The notes beneath the pieces are model-generated. The model saw only the letters and a list, made by a program, of their open reading frames with translations, was not told the DNA's origin and did no database searches. Made by a program: the position numbers and the translations under genes. A stretch of 64,000 bases of DNA, taken from positions 21,913,914-21,977,913 of the forward strand of contig CM034312.1 of the NCBI GenBank assembly GCA_019925795.1, in the 5' to 3' direction. This DNA is from Dendrobium chrysotoxum (Eukaryota; Streptophyta; Magnoliopsida; Asparagales; Orchidaceae). This document shows positions 11,780 through 22,495 of this stretch, piece after piece (position 1 is the stretch's first letter; every line of letters starts with the position of its first letter).

Positions 11780-12810
11780 TATAGTCGACAAGTGTTTACT
11801 TCTAACGACGTATAACATTGGTATAAGTTATGCATTTGAATAAGAGGAATTAGGAGCCTAGGATATTCTAATACCAAACGATAGTAATATATCTAAATAT
11901 TGGATTTTTCACATTTAAGTTTACTGATTGTAAATTGATTTGCCACATGCATATATCATACTTCTTTTATAAATGACATTCTGTAAAGATTTAAGTGATA
12001 AAAATGCATTGCTTTTGTGGTTATGAGATGCATTGCTCCATGCATATATAAATACAATTTTTAATATAGGCTTAGGGACATGTATTCAAAATTAACATGT
12101 ATATACATTTAAATTTAATCTTGGTTTAGCTTGGTTAGATTCAAGCCACTTATTAGTTGATTTCAATTTGTGCTTAACAAGAGCCAAAAATCTATCTGAT
12201 TTTTGGGAGATTTTAGATCTTAGGAATAAATCCATACCTTATTATTAATGTATATTTGAACATTATGGCACTCTCAGTTCATTTTTTGAAGGTTCTAAAA
12301 TGCAAAATGCTTTTTGTACACTATTTTTCTAAAACTTCAAAGCAATGAAATCTTTTACTTAATAATAACTATTTTTAAAACAGAATCAAAATCCATATCA
12401 TATTTTGCTAGGTGGTACCAAATTGCTAGTTATCTAGTGAATAGTAAAACTAGTTGCAACTAATAGATTTGATCTTGTTGATGTAGTTCGATTCATTTGT
12501 ATCTCAGGGGTTACTTTTGAGAGTTGGTTAATAAGACAACGAATTTGGGTTAGAATTATTAATCCAGCTTTGGATTTCCCCTTTAATATAATTTCTCTCA
12601 AGCCTAAACCCTTCCAGTGATTTCTTTGCCTTATTCTCATGTAATTGTCTCTCTTCTTAGCTTGTTTCATTAACTATTTACTTAGATTTTTAGGTTTTAA
12701 ACTTTTGAGTTTCTTTTTTGTGCTCCTTTCCTATAGCCATCTTATACCAATTAATTCTCTTTGAATCTTATAATTTTTTTATTTTCTTTGTTGATTTTTT
12801 GAAAATTTTT

Positions 12811-12896
12811 GGGATAGTGATGAGCATATAGTCATGCACCACTCTGGGATTTTTCACAGTGAAGATATTGAACTATTTTCCATCAATCTGAGCCTC
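12811..12896 (+). ncRNA. Box C/D snoRNA snoA, locus 1 copy 4
   Basis: Box C GTGATGA (12817-12823) and box D CTGA (12888-12891), followed by GCC, are intact. The D' box is CTGG and the C' box is GTGAAGA. The terminal boxes could still assemble, but the internal D' guide that matches 18S rRNA lacks its correct D' box. Confidence 0.7.
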
Positions 12897-13040
12897 AAAT
12901 AAAATCATCATATGTAGCATGGATATATATTTTCTTCCTTATTCAAAATGTTTAGTTCTTCGATGAATATAGTGTTTTCATCTTTTTGAGTCATGTGAAT
13001 TTCTTGTGAGAGTAGAGACATTTATTATTTTCAATTAGAA

Positions 13041-13134
13041 GAACAAATTGATATGGGCCAATAGCCTAACCATGCCGTAGACCAAATGTTCATTTTTTAG
13101 CAATGCGTATACATAAATTCCTTCTTGATGATTC
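13041..13134 (+). ncRNA. Box C/D snoRNA snoB, locus 1 copy 3 (degenerate)
   Basis: It is recognised by GAACAAATTGAT at the start, GGGCCAATAGCC, CAACCATG-like and TTAGCAATGCG blocks, and the end CTTCTTGATGATTC. Box C (TTGATAT) and box D (TTGA) are both off consensus. Confidence 0.55.
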
Positions 13135-13435
13135 TCTTTCAATCTGAAATGTTTATACCAAGCGTTTTGTCTATATATTTTTAATTATTTACAAGTGTTC
13201 TCTTCTTGTGACATTGTGTATTATCATTGGTGTAAAGTTACACATTTCAATAAAGGAAATATAAGTGCCTATGATATTCTAATACTAAATGATCGGAATA
13301 ATTAATCTAAAATTTATTGGAATTTTCACATTCAAGTCAAAGTTTGCTGATTTCATTCGACTTGCGTGAACCAACAAAGTTAGTTGGAACGCATTGAACA
13401 AATCTTTTGGGGAAACTAGTTATTGTAGATGCTTA

Positions 13436-14340
13436 AATTAAGAAGAAAAATAACGAAGTGGCCGTTGGAATTCCAACATATTTGATGTCTTGTAACTGTT
13501 GCTACCGTAACTAAAAATGACATGGAAGGATGGGTGGTTTTCTCACATCTGCCACTGCCTGAGTTGGTGTTAGTAATCAGTTTCCTTATTATAAAACAAT
13601 GAATCCAGACTATCTGTAGTTGACCCATCCCAATAATGTGATGCACTCTCTTGCTATTGACATGTTTCTGACTTTCTACTCTTCTCTCAATCAGGTTGCC
13701 TAGCATATCTTTATCATTTGGAGCAATTTGGGTAATCTCCTTTTTTTTTTCAAGTCAGTTCGCAACCAAACACGTTGGTATTTCTTAACTAATGCTTAAC
13801 CCACAAAAATAATTTACAGATAAATCCTATTTTTATTATATGGTTATTTTTGGCTGACATTTTTTTGTTCGATTCCAATAAATTTTGGTACTATAAATAA
13901 AATAATAAGATTGCTCAATTTTTTTCACCGAGTTTTTTTTTGGTTGAGAAGCTGCTTATTATGCAGTTTTGCATGCTAAATTATTTGGTTTGGATTGTTA
14001 TGGATAAAAAATCAAGCTAGGTAGGTTAGTTTAAAGTTGAATTAGTTTTTGAATTACAGAGGCTTTGGTTTCATCTTGAAATTTTCGTTATATGATTCTC
14101 TCTATTTTGTTGCATCTTTTGCATTAATCTAGGTTAAAAATTAAAGATCATGACTCTATCAACATGGGTGATGAATGAAAGCTCCAGAGGAATGGTTCAC
14201 GTAGATGATGTTACATAGGGACTCTTAGGATTGATGCTAAGATGGGGACTGATATGCTCGGTATGTGGATGATAATGTTAATTTCATTTGGTCTCTGCCT
14301 CCTCATTTCATATTCTTTATGTCACAGTTGATTGCACCAA
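13436..14340. other. Unassigned AT-rich sequence
   Basis: No gene, repeat or RNA is supported. A 96-codon minus-strand frame at 13416-13706 has no recognisable domain. Confidence 0.4.
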
Positions 14341-14344
14341 CAAA

Positions 14345-16560
14345 AGATACACAACAACAACAACAACAAAATCAAGCCTTTATCCCACTACGTGGGGTCG
14401 GCTACATGAATCTTTTTTCTCCATTGTGTCTTATTAAGAGTCAATTTCTCATTTAAGTTTAATAAAAAAAGATCATTTCTAATATTTTCTAGCCAAGTCT
14501 TTTTAATTCTCCCTAAACCTTTCTTAACATATGCCAGATCCAATACATTTAATCTTCTAACTGGGTCATCTAAAGACTAACATTTTATGTGTCCAAACCA
14601 TCTAATGCGACTCTCTCTAAATCTTATCTGCCACTAGAGCTACTCCAACCTTTTCACTTACATACTCGTTTTGCATTCTATCTTTAAGAGTGAAGCCACT
14701 CATCTACTTGAGCATCCTCATCTCTACAACACTTAACTTTATGCTTTTCTTTTAATGAACTATATTCTATGCCATAAAGGATTACAAGTCTCACCACCTT
14801 CTTAAAAAAAAAAGTCTCACCACCTTCTTATAAAATATTCCCTTAAATTTGAGGGGTATTTTTTTATCACACAAGAGGCCCGATGCATTCATTCACTTCA
14901 ACCATCCAACTTGAATTCTACTAATAATATTCCTATCTATTTCACCATCACTTTGAACAATACACCCAAGAAATCTAAAATGTGGACTTTTATTAATGAC
15001 TTGATCACCTAAAGTCATAATCCCCCCACTAGATCTATTATTACTAAAATTACACTCAATGTATTCGGTTTCAAATCTACTCAAACGAAAACCTTTAGAT
15101 TCTAAGGTTGATCTTCATAATTCAAGTTTTCTTTTAACTCCATTTCAGTTTTATCAACAAGAAGAACATCACCAGCAAAAAATATACACAAGGAAACATC
15201 CTCTTATAAATGTTTAGTAAGAACATCCATGACTAAAGAAAAAAGATATGGGCTTAAAGCTGATCCTTGATGTAATCCAACTGAAATAGGAAAATACCTG
15301 GTCAAACCACTTTGTGTTTGAGCATAAGTAACAGATCCTACATTCATATCTTTAATGACTTGAATATAAGCGTTATTAACTTCTTTCTTTTCTAGAACTC
15401 TCCAAAGCACTTCTCTTGGAATTTTATCATATGATTTCTCTAAATCAATAAATATCATATGTAAATTCTCTTTATTCTCTCTATTCTTCTCTATCAACCT
15501 CTCAAATAAATGTATAACTTTCATAGTAAACCTACTCGGCATGGATCCAAATTGATTTTGAGAAACATTAGCATCACGTCGTAATCTATGCTTAATAACC
15601 CTCTCCCATAGTTTTAAAAGTATGACACATTAACTTAATTTCTCTATACTTCGCACACTCTATGCATCACCTTTATTCTTAAAAATGAGAATCAACACGC
15701 TTCTTTTGCACTTATCTGACATCCTTTATTCTCCAAAATAATATTGAAAAGTTTTGTAAGCTAAGAAATTCGTTCATCTCCAAAGCATTTCCAAACCTGT
15801 ATTGGAATATCATCAGGTCTAATCGCTTTTCCACACTTCATTTTTTTTAAGGCTTCTCTAACTTCAATTTTACTAATACGATGATAAAACAAAAATCTCT
15901 ATTTTTCATTTAGGGTGCTAAGGTCACTAAAGTAAATCATATTCTTACAATTTTCATTGAAAATCTTATCAAAATATTTCATCCACTTTTGTTGAATATC
16001 CTCTTCTAATAAAAGCACTTTTTGATTTTCATCTTTAATGCACTTCACTTAAATTAAATCTTTATTTTTCCTATCTCTTTGTTTGGCTAGCTTATACATA
16101 CATATTTCACCCTCTTTAGTATCTAATATATCATATAAATCATTATAAGATTGATTCTTTGCATCACATATTGCTTTCTTAGGTTTCTTATTGTCCCTTT
16201 TATATCTTTTTCAATTTTTCAAGCTTTTACATCCAAATTAATTTTTATAACAAAACTTTTTTTTTTTATCTTTTCTTGCACATTTTGATTTCATCACCAA
16301 CCATTTTTGTTATTAGGGGCTTTTCTTTTTGATACTCAAAAGACATCATTTGCAACATTTTTAATATCACTAGCTTTTTTTTTTTGGACATAAAATTAGC
16401 TTACTCGTGCACCTTCAAAATCTTAAGATCTTGAATTTTACTCTAAAAAATATTTTTGTTAGTATTCTTTAATTCCCCTATCTAATTCTAAGATAACATT
16501 TACTTTATTTTTCATATTCCGCCCATTTATCTTAAAGTCTAAAATTAATAAGTAATGTTA
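14345..16560 (-). mobile_element. RTE-type LINE, degenerate, minus strand
   Basis: The 3' end lies at the left, with a (CAA)n tail at about 14351-14372 that reads (TTG)n on the element strand. Next to it is the RTE 3' motif containing CCCACTACGTGGGG. Reverse-transcriptase pieces follow to the right. One at 15204-15542 contains LHMIFIDLEKSYDKIPREVLWRVLEKK and SVGLHQGSALSPYLFSLVMDVLT. One at 14893-15084 contains SRFETEYIECNF and HFRFLGCIVQSDGEI. Frameshifts separate them. The 5' limit is approximate, and the N-terminal endonuclease was not recognised. Confidence 0.8.
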
Positions 16561-17463
16561 GGTACTCCAGAAAAAGATAGAAAACACTTTGTATTACCTT
16601 CTTCTAGAGTCTGTTCTCTTTTCAAAAAGGCGAGCACATAAGTGCAATTTATTAGAAGTTAATAAGTTAGTACGTCGACTCTGAGCTGGTGGTGAGAAAT
16701 GAAAGCTCTTAGTCATTTGACCACATTCCTGTTCGTTCTAGAGGCTGCTTGTGTGCTTCAGTTGTTATGGTGCATAATCTTTTGATGAATTTATTGTTTC
16801 TTTGGGATTTGTCGTTGAGGAGAAAATATTTTTTCTTCATTTAGGTAGGAGGAATAGTTATTATATGATGATTATGTGATTGTGCTCTGTATATAAGAAT
16901 TAACCAAAGGGTTTTTGTTTTTGTAATATAGTCAATGCATTAAGCATGTTGGCAGGAATCACCGGTGTTTTTTTTTATATTCTATCTCAACAAATTAACC
17001 TGCTAAATTGAGTTTGACAAGCATAGCAGGTTAATTTGTTAAGATAGAAAACAAAAATTTGTCTAACTCAATTAACTTGCATTTAAGGAAGCTAAATTAC
17101 TTATGAAAATGTCAAATGAGCATATTTAAAATTTAAAAACATCTGGGTTTAACGTATCTTTAATGAAAATTCTTTATAATCCATTGCAATGAAAGAACAG
17201 CTCTGTGGATGCTCTGGGGGTTACCAAAAAATAAATCTTCAACCTAAAATGCATAATTTACTCTAAAGTTTTTATGAATTCATATTAAAATGAACATATA
17301 ATGTCATATTTCTATAAATTTGGGCAATTTAATGTTGAATGGTGAAATTCTCCAAAAATTTAATGAATTAGAGATTATAACAACATATAATTAGATTAAT
17401 TTTCTTCCAAAGTCATTCCAACAAACATCTTTTGAATTTGATCTTTAGTGCTAAAAGTAAAGG
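16561..17463. other. Unassigned sequence between LINE and LTR element
   Basis: AT-rich and without a supported gene. An inverted repeat around 16985-17060 pairs AACAAATTAACCTGCTAA with its near complement about 45 bp later and may be a small MITE or hairpin. Confidence 0.3.
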
Positions 17464-19318
17464 TGATGAGGACATCCACTCTAGTTTTGTTTTTATTTTA
17501 TTATTTGATGTATTAGATTTATTTTAATGTTTATTGCCTTTTTAAATTTTGCCCTTACTTAAGGGTTTAGACATATGTAAGCCCAAGGGGCATTTTAGTA
17601 CTTTGGATTGTCTCTTTGTTTTGGGCTATTTAAAGCCCTCCCCTCCTCCTTTGTGAGGGGATGATGATTATGAAAATGAAATTCAGCTTTGTTCAAGATC
17701 TCTTTGTGAGTTCTAATTGTGCCTTGATCTCTTGGTGAGTTCATGAGAGGAGAGGGCCTAGGAGAGGCCAAACGCAATACCCATCAATCGGTGGAAGCGT
17801 CCCCGGTTCGTGGTTCACTCTTCCCTTATCTCTTCTTCCCCTCCCTTCCCCCTCCTTGCCGCCGGCCTAGAACTCACCATCCACAAATTCACACAGCCGC
17901 CGCCTTCCCCATCCCACAGCCCCCAAACCACCCTAGCCGTAACCTCCACCTCCCCCTAGCTTGGCCGCCCCACCCGCCGGCCACCACCCCTCCAGCCGCC
18001 GGCCTCCAGAACCCCACCCGCCCCACACCACAAGCCCCCACCACCGGCCCTCCCATGGCTTCCCAAACTTGAATTTCCAATTCTATTTGTCATTATTCAC
18101 TTTCCTAATTTAAACCCTAGTCAATTAGGAAAGTTTCCTATTGAAAATTCAATTAATTTTGAATTCAAATAGTTTCCTATTGTCTAAACCTAAGTTCGGA
18201 AACTTCCCAATTTATTTAAATCTGAAATCAATTTCAGATTTCTCCTTTAATTTATTTAATTGCTTGGGGGGCCCACACTCCTAATTAATTAAATCTCCCA
18301 AATCCCCTCTAAAGGGCCGGCCACCTATCTCTCTCCTATCCCATTAATTGGTATCCAATCAGGAAACAATTAATTAAGATCCTCAATCAACTTCCCTCCT
18401 AATCCTCCTAAATTTTGAATTTCAAACTTGAAATTCCCTAATGCTCTCTTAAACAAAACCTAAAAGAGTGTTTCAGAAGTTTGTTTCCATAGCTCCAACA
18501 TTGCCGCCCCTTCTTCCCTCCCTAACCCATTGATTCCTCCCAATAGTTTTCCCAATTCCCCTTCCCAAGCCAATCCCACCTCCAGCTGCCCTCCCACAAC
18601 AGTTTCCCCACGACTTCTCTCTGCTCTCCTAAGGTTACCGCTGCCAGTCTCTGTTTCCAGCAGAAGGAACCTGCTGCTCTATATCTTGGAAGGCCATATG
18701 CCAGGATGCAAAGCTTTCAAGACCACATAGGAGTTGTCCCAGTTATTTCCCACAGTGCCGTTGGCTGTCCAGGAAAAATTCTGCACATATTTCTTGCTGT
18801 CCAGCCACTAGGAGGTCTTCAAATGCTGTCCAGACGTTTCAGATCGCTGACCACGCCTTCAAGAAAGCTCTCGGATGCCACCTACTTCCTCCCAAGCCTT
18901 CCTACAGCTACCGGAACTTCGTATCTTCTGATTATTTGGGTAAACTCTCATCCAAATCCTTTAATCTCCTAGTTGCTTTTCGATTGTGGTTTATAGGAGA
19001 TTCATAAAGGTTCTTGCCATTCTCTCCGCTAACGTCTAGTAATTAGAAGAGTTGAGTGAGGAATCTCCTTATGGTGACTAATCTTATTGTTAGCATTGGA
19101 ATTTATTGTTGAAAACATTCATGTATGCGACGTTAGATTAAATTGACTATTGCGATCTTAATTTCTATGAATGTAATTTAGCCTAAACTTATTTTACCGC
19201 TCATTGTGTTTTATTTCGTCGTTCAAACTCACTTGAATTCAATAATTATTTTGTTCTCCAAATACTTAGCGTGCAAAATCATTAAGTATTTCATCCACGC
19301 ATGTTTTGTTTTACATCA
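17464..19318 (+). repeat. 5' LTR of the non-autonomous gypsy element
   Basis: The LTR begins with TG and ends with CA. A TATA-like CTATTTAAAG lies near 17627, which would place transcription start around 17660. A very GC- and proline-codon-rich stretch (17820-18070) gives long coincidental open frames on both strands. The 3' LTR copy contains the same frames, and they are not genes. Confidence 0.92.
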
Positions 19319-19439
19319 TCTTGGTATCAGAGCATGGTAAGCATGTATTGCATGTGCTAGAAGTTCCTAGGAGTCTAGTTTTCTTTTCCAAAACTTGTTT
19401 GCATGCGTACCATTGCCTATTTAATTTTCTTTACTGTTT

Positions 19440-19900
19440 TTACTTGCTGCCCATTACATTCTGCACCATTTTCATCACCTTAGAGAGTCCATTCCATCAA
19501 TTAAGTGCTGCCATTGTCCCCATAACCTACCTAGTTGCTTAGTCTACCTAAACACTCACTTTGGTTTGCTGTCCAAACTTTTCCTGCACCATTTAGTGAC
19601 CTTCTAGTGAGTCTAAACTTGTGTCTAAGCTGCTGTCCACACTCTAGAAGTCTCCAAAACCCTTAGACAACTTTATGCCCTTCTGTAGTTTGCTGTCCAC
19701 ATCATTCTTGCACACATCTAGTGAACTGTAGGCTAGTTTCTTGAGTGTTTAAGTGCTGTCCTCAATCTAAAAAACCTTCCTAAGTGCCTAGGTTACGTAA
19801 CCCACTGGTGTAGCTTGCTGTCCAAATACTTTTTGCACCCTTAAGTGAGTTTAAGTGAGCGTAACTTAGTGTCTCATTGATGTCCCTTACACCCAATCAT
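19440..19900 (+). repeat. Irregular repeats in the retrotransposon leader
   Basis: Between primer site and gag, the leader repeats a motif of the form TTGCTGTCCA.A..TT.TTGCACC followed by TTTAGTGA or similar. It occurs near 19446, 19569, 19688 and 19807, a spacing of about 120 bp. A packaging or translational role is possible but unproven. Confidence 0.6.
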
Positions 19901-19913
19901 CTTTGAGTGTCAC

Positions 19914-20630
19914 TTGACGTTTCCCATGGACTCGATAGGACTTCAAAAGAAGTTAGATGACCTAGTTACTCTAGTAGGCTCTATCACTACAACCATGACA
20001 GAGAAACATGTTGACTCTCCCCACTCTAGGAATGTGCCCCATTCGGTCAGTCACGATAGTCGGAAGATTACCCACTCTATTTATCAACCTAGAATGAAGC
20101 CTAAGCCGCAATACCCTCACTTGGAATCACCTTACCGTCTACCCACCTTTGATGGTTCCTCGAACCCTTACGACTTTAAGGAATGGGTTAGACAGTTAAA
20201 AGACTATTTTGAAACCCATCTTATTCCTTCGTCCCACCAAGTTAGCATTGCTAAGTCTCACCTTAAAGGTCGGGCTCTTTAATTTTGGATGAGGTTGGAA
20301 GATCATAAAGAGTCTCGCGGTGAGTACCCTAATTGGAAAGACATGAGGCGAGAACTTAATTTAAAATACCGGCCCTCTACCAGTGACCAACCTTCTGGTT
20401 TTAAGTTTAGGCCGCCCCCTGTTCATCAAATCTTTGGGTGTTGCACTTTCAAGAGCCCTACACGTGACAGTCAGTCCTACCCGCCTAAACCTGTCCGACA
20501 CACCACTCCCACCCACATAACTAACCAGAGAGTGACCCCTACACCTAGTGACTGTCACCTAGAGTACTACCCTACCTCTTTTGTTGGGACAAACCGTGGA
20601 CATTTGTGGTCGAGACCACCTATCCCTTAG
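19914..20630 (+). pseudogene. Retrotransposon gag with an in-frame stop
   Basis: The frame opens MTFPMDSIGLQKKLDDL and includes the capsid-like core LPTFDGSSNPYDFKEWVRQLKDYF, then AKSHLKGRAL, a TAA stop at 20280-20282, and in the same frame FWMRLEDHKESRGEYPNWKDMRREL. This matches the Retrotrans_gag pattern of Ty3/gypsy elements. Gag forms the particle that packages the RNA. No CCHC zinc knuckle is visible downstream. The stop would truncate Gag at about residue 122 unless it is read through or is a private mutation. Confidence 0.8.
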
Positions 20631-21660
20631 TAACATCAGGGTTGCTGCCCCACCCTGTAGGTCTTCACCTAGCCTTGATGGCCGACCCTCTATTAGATTT
20701 TCTGTTGGATCGGGCCCCTATGAATCCCCACTTGGACCGACTCCTAGCCATCCCAATATACCAGTAGCCTCACCTGTTCTTGACCCGACAACTATAATTG
20801 TAGTAAAGAATTGCATTAAAAAGAAAAAGTCATCTGAACCTAAGACAGAGTGCATCCATTTTGTGGATACTAATGATCTTACTGATAACAAGGACTTCTT
20901 TGAGGATGAAACTGAAGTAATTCAATTAGACTCCCTGCTTGACTTAAACCCTGATTTAGGAAATCTAGAACCAGTGAACCGTGATTCCTTTGCCCATCCC
21001 GATCCTAATCTCATTAAGGATATCCCTTTGGATAAGGTCTACCTGGATGACATTAATTTGATCTCAAAAGAAATTGATCTGACCTTAAGCACAACAAAAA
21101 TGAGTTCGGAAGACAGTAATTTAACTTCAGATGATACTGAGCCTAAGTGGAACATTGAGTCTCCTCTTGTTATATTAGAGTTTATTATAAGAGTTGCTCC
21201 TCTAGACTTATATTTGACTGAGTGTGTCCTTCTTGATTGGACCTATCTTACCCTTCCTCGATCTAACTCTAGTGTTAGAGAGAGTCTTTACCCATACTTT
21301 CATGTCACCTCTCTAACTATTGTACCCACTTCCATTATAGGTACTCTACCCCATCTCTTGAGTCCCATACTTGCTGGTGACTTGGTGGGCTATCCTCTTA
21401 TGGCAGTGAGTCATGACCCATTGTCCTCTCATATTCCTGACTCCTACATTTTGCCCTCTATACCCTTGTTCTTCCTTGTTAAGGACTTTCCCTCTCCTAG
21501 TTGGATGAACTTACTAGATTACCTCACTGCCCCTAGGAGACATTCTGTGACCCTAGATGAGACTCCCTGTGGAGATGCCCTTTTAGCTAAGGATGTTTTC
21601 TTTGCTCCTCCTACACCAGTTCCCTTAAATACAAAAGTTTTATGTCTTTTCATTTTGTGA
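20581..21660 (+). CDS. Acidic ORF of unknown function replacing pol
   Basis: The uninterrupted 359-codon frame overlaps the end of gag in a different frame and fills the place where protease and reverse transcriptase normally sit. It has a basic patch (CIKKKKSS, near residue 80) followed by a long Asp/Glu-rich stretch with many DLN and DDINLIS-like segments. A more hydrophobic Leu/Pro-rich C-terminal half follows. I see no DSG protease motif, YxDD, RNase H or integrase residues, and no clear transmembrane segment. Its survival as a long open frame in a young element suggests either selection or recent capture. I do not recognise the family. Confidence 0.55.
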   Translation: MLGQTVDICGRDHLSLSNIRVAAPPCRSSPSLDGRPSIRFSVGSGPYESPLGPTPSHPNIPVASPVLDPTTIIVVKNCIKKKKSSEPKTECIHFVDTNDLTDNKDFFEDETEVIQLDSLLDLNPDLGNLEPVNRDSFAHPDPNLIKDIPLDKVYLDDINLISKEIDLTLSTTKMSSEDSNLTSDDTEPKWNIESPLVILEFIIRVAPLDLYLTECVLLDWTYLTLPRSNSSVRESLYPYFHVTSLTIVPTSIIGTLPHLLSPILAGDLVGYPLMAVSHDPLSSHIPDSYILPSIPLFFLVKDFPSPSWMNLLDYLTAPRRHSVTLDETPCGDALLAKDVFFAPPTPVPLNTKVLCLFIL

Positions 21661-21902
21661 CTGATCCATCTTTATTTTCATCTATGTGTGTTTGTGAGTC
21701 AGTGTGTTTGTGTGTGCTTTGTAGTTTGTTGTTTTCCACTATGTTCAATAATATGTGTGAGAGTCCACAATTATTCTTCAGGCATATTAAGTCTCTAGCA
21801 TCACATTTTTTCATATCATTGGTCTCGTTAATTCTTGAATTTTGGGCACATGAGTCACATAAAACATGTCGCAGTTACATCACATCTGTATTAACTACTT
21901 AA

Positions 21903-22223
21903 GGAATTGCACGCCTAATTGAACAGAACGATATTAATTATAAACTTCATGATGAACCCAAACGACGATTTAAAACTTTTGAGGTTGGTAATTCAGTGAT
22001 GGTGCAGATTCGTCTGGCTCAGTTCCCACAAGGAACTGTAAAGGAATTACATGCTAGAAGTGCGAGATCAGTTAAATTAGTCAATAAAATCAATGGCAAT
22101 GCTTACGTGGTGGATCTACTCGCAGAGTTCAACATTCATTCCTTTTCTAACATAGAAGATGTAGTAACCCAAGAAGGTCCAGAGTTTAAACCCCACATCC
22201 ACTTCAATTTAAGCCTTGTGTGA
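21903..22223 (+). pseudogene. Integrase C-terminal tail fragment
   Basis: Open translation from 21903 gives GIARLIEQNDINYKLH, then FEVGNSVMVQIRLAQFPQGT and VNKINGNAYVVDL. This is the typical integrase C-terminal (GPY/F-like) region of plant gypsy elements. The zinc-binding and DDE catalytic core that should precede it are absent, so the fragment has no integrase activity. Its presence shows the element derives from a gypsy ancestor by internal replacement. Confidence 0.8.
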
Positions 22224-22495
22224 CCCCATCTGGTGAGAATCCCAAGCCTACCTCTACTCCTCAAAATATTTCCAAAATACCTATAACGGAGAAGATTGAC
22301 ATGATTCTGAGTGATGACTTTATTTCCACAAAAGAGGGTGGACGAAGAAGATATTTGATGAGGTGGAGAGGTAAACCAGAGTCAGAAGATACAGGGTCAG
22401 AGCGCGAGGAACTACAGCAGATTGACCCAGATGCACGAGCATTCTTGAGACACCCACTCGACGGAGTCGAGTTTTCTCCCACCCCGGGAGAATGA
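22220..22495 (+). pseudogene. Chromodomain-like C-terminal module
   Basis: This 91-codon frame overlaps the end of the integrase tail. It contains EKIDMILSDDFISTKEGGRR followed by RYLMRWRGKPESEDT and EELQQIDPDA. The pattern of a short beta-strand, Y-LMRWRG-P and an acidic helix resembles the chromodomain-like tails of plant chromoviruses, which bias integration by binding chromatin. The stop lies 2 bp into the 3' LTR, a normal arrangement. Confidence 0.65.

Larger units (their letters stand above)
4000..13435 (+). other. snoRNA locus 1: expanded, degenerate snoA-snoB array
   Basis: This region is colinear with 52820-55300. Both start with a GC-rich stretch (4026 onward here) containing CAAAACGCAAGA and GCTGCA. 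Both then carry units made of a TTAGGGTT-containing segment, a snoA copy, and a snoB copy about 200 nt downstream. Both end with a shared tail (13330-13430 here). Here there are four snoA copies in tandem; unit 2 has lost snoB by deletion. Two DNA transposons interrupt it (7411-8177 and 8752-11317). The promoter motifs of the other locus are not conserved; only an AACCCT remnant remains near 4003. I infer an amplified, probably decaying duplicate. Confidence 0.75.

Noticed and set aside
17743..18080. Proline-rich 109-codon frame and an opposing Gly-rich frame in the LTR, repeated at 22772-23109
   Set aside because: Both lie in the two LTRs of one retrotransposon and arise from a CCACC-rich stretch. 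No start context, domain or partner supports a gene.
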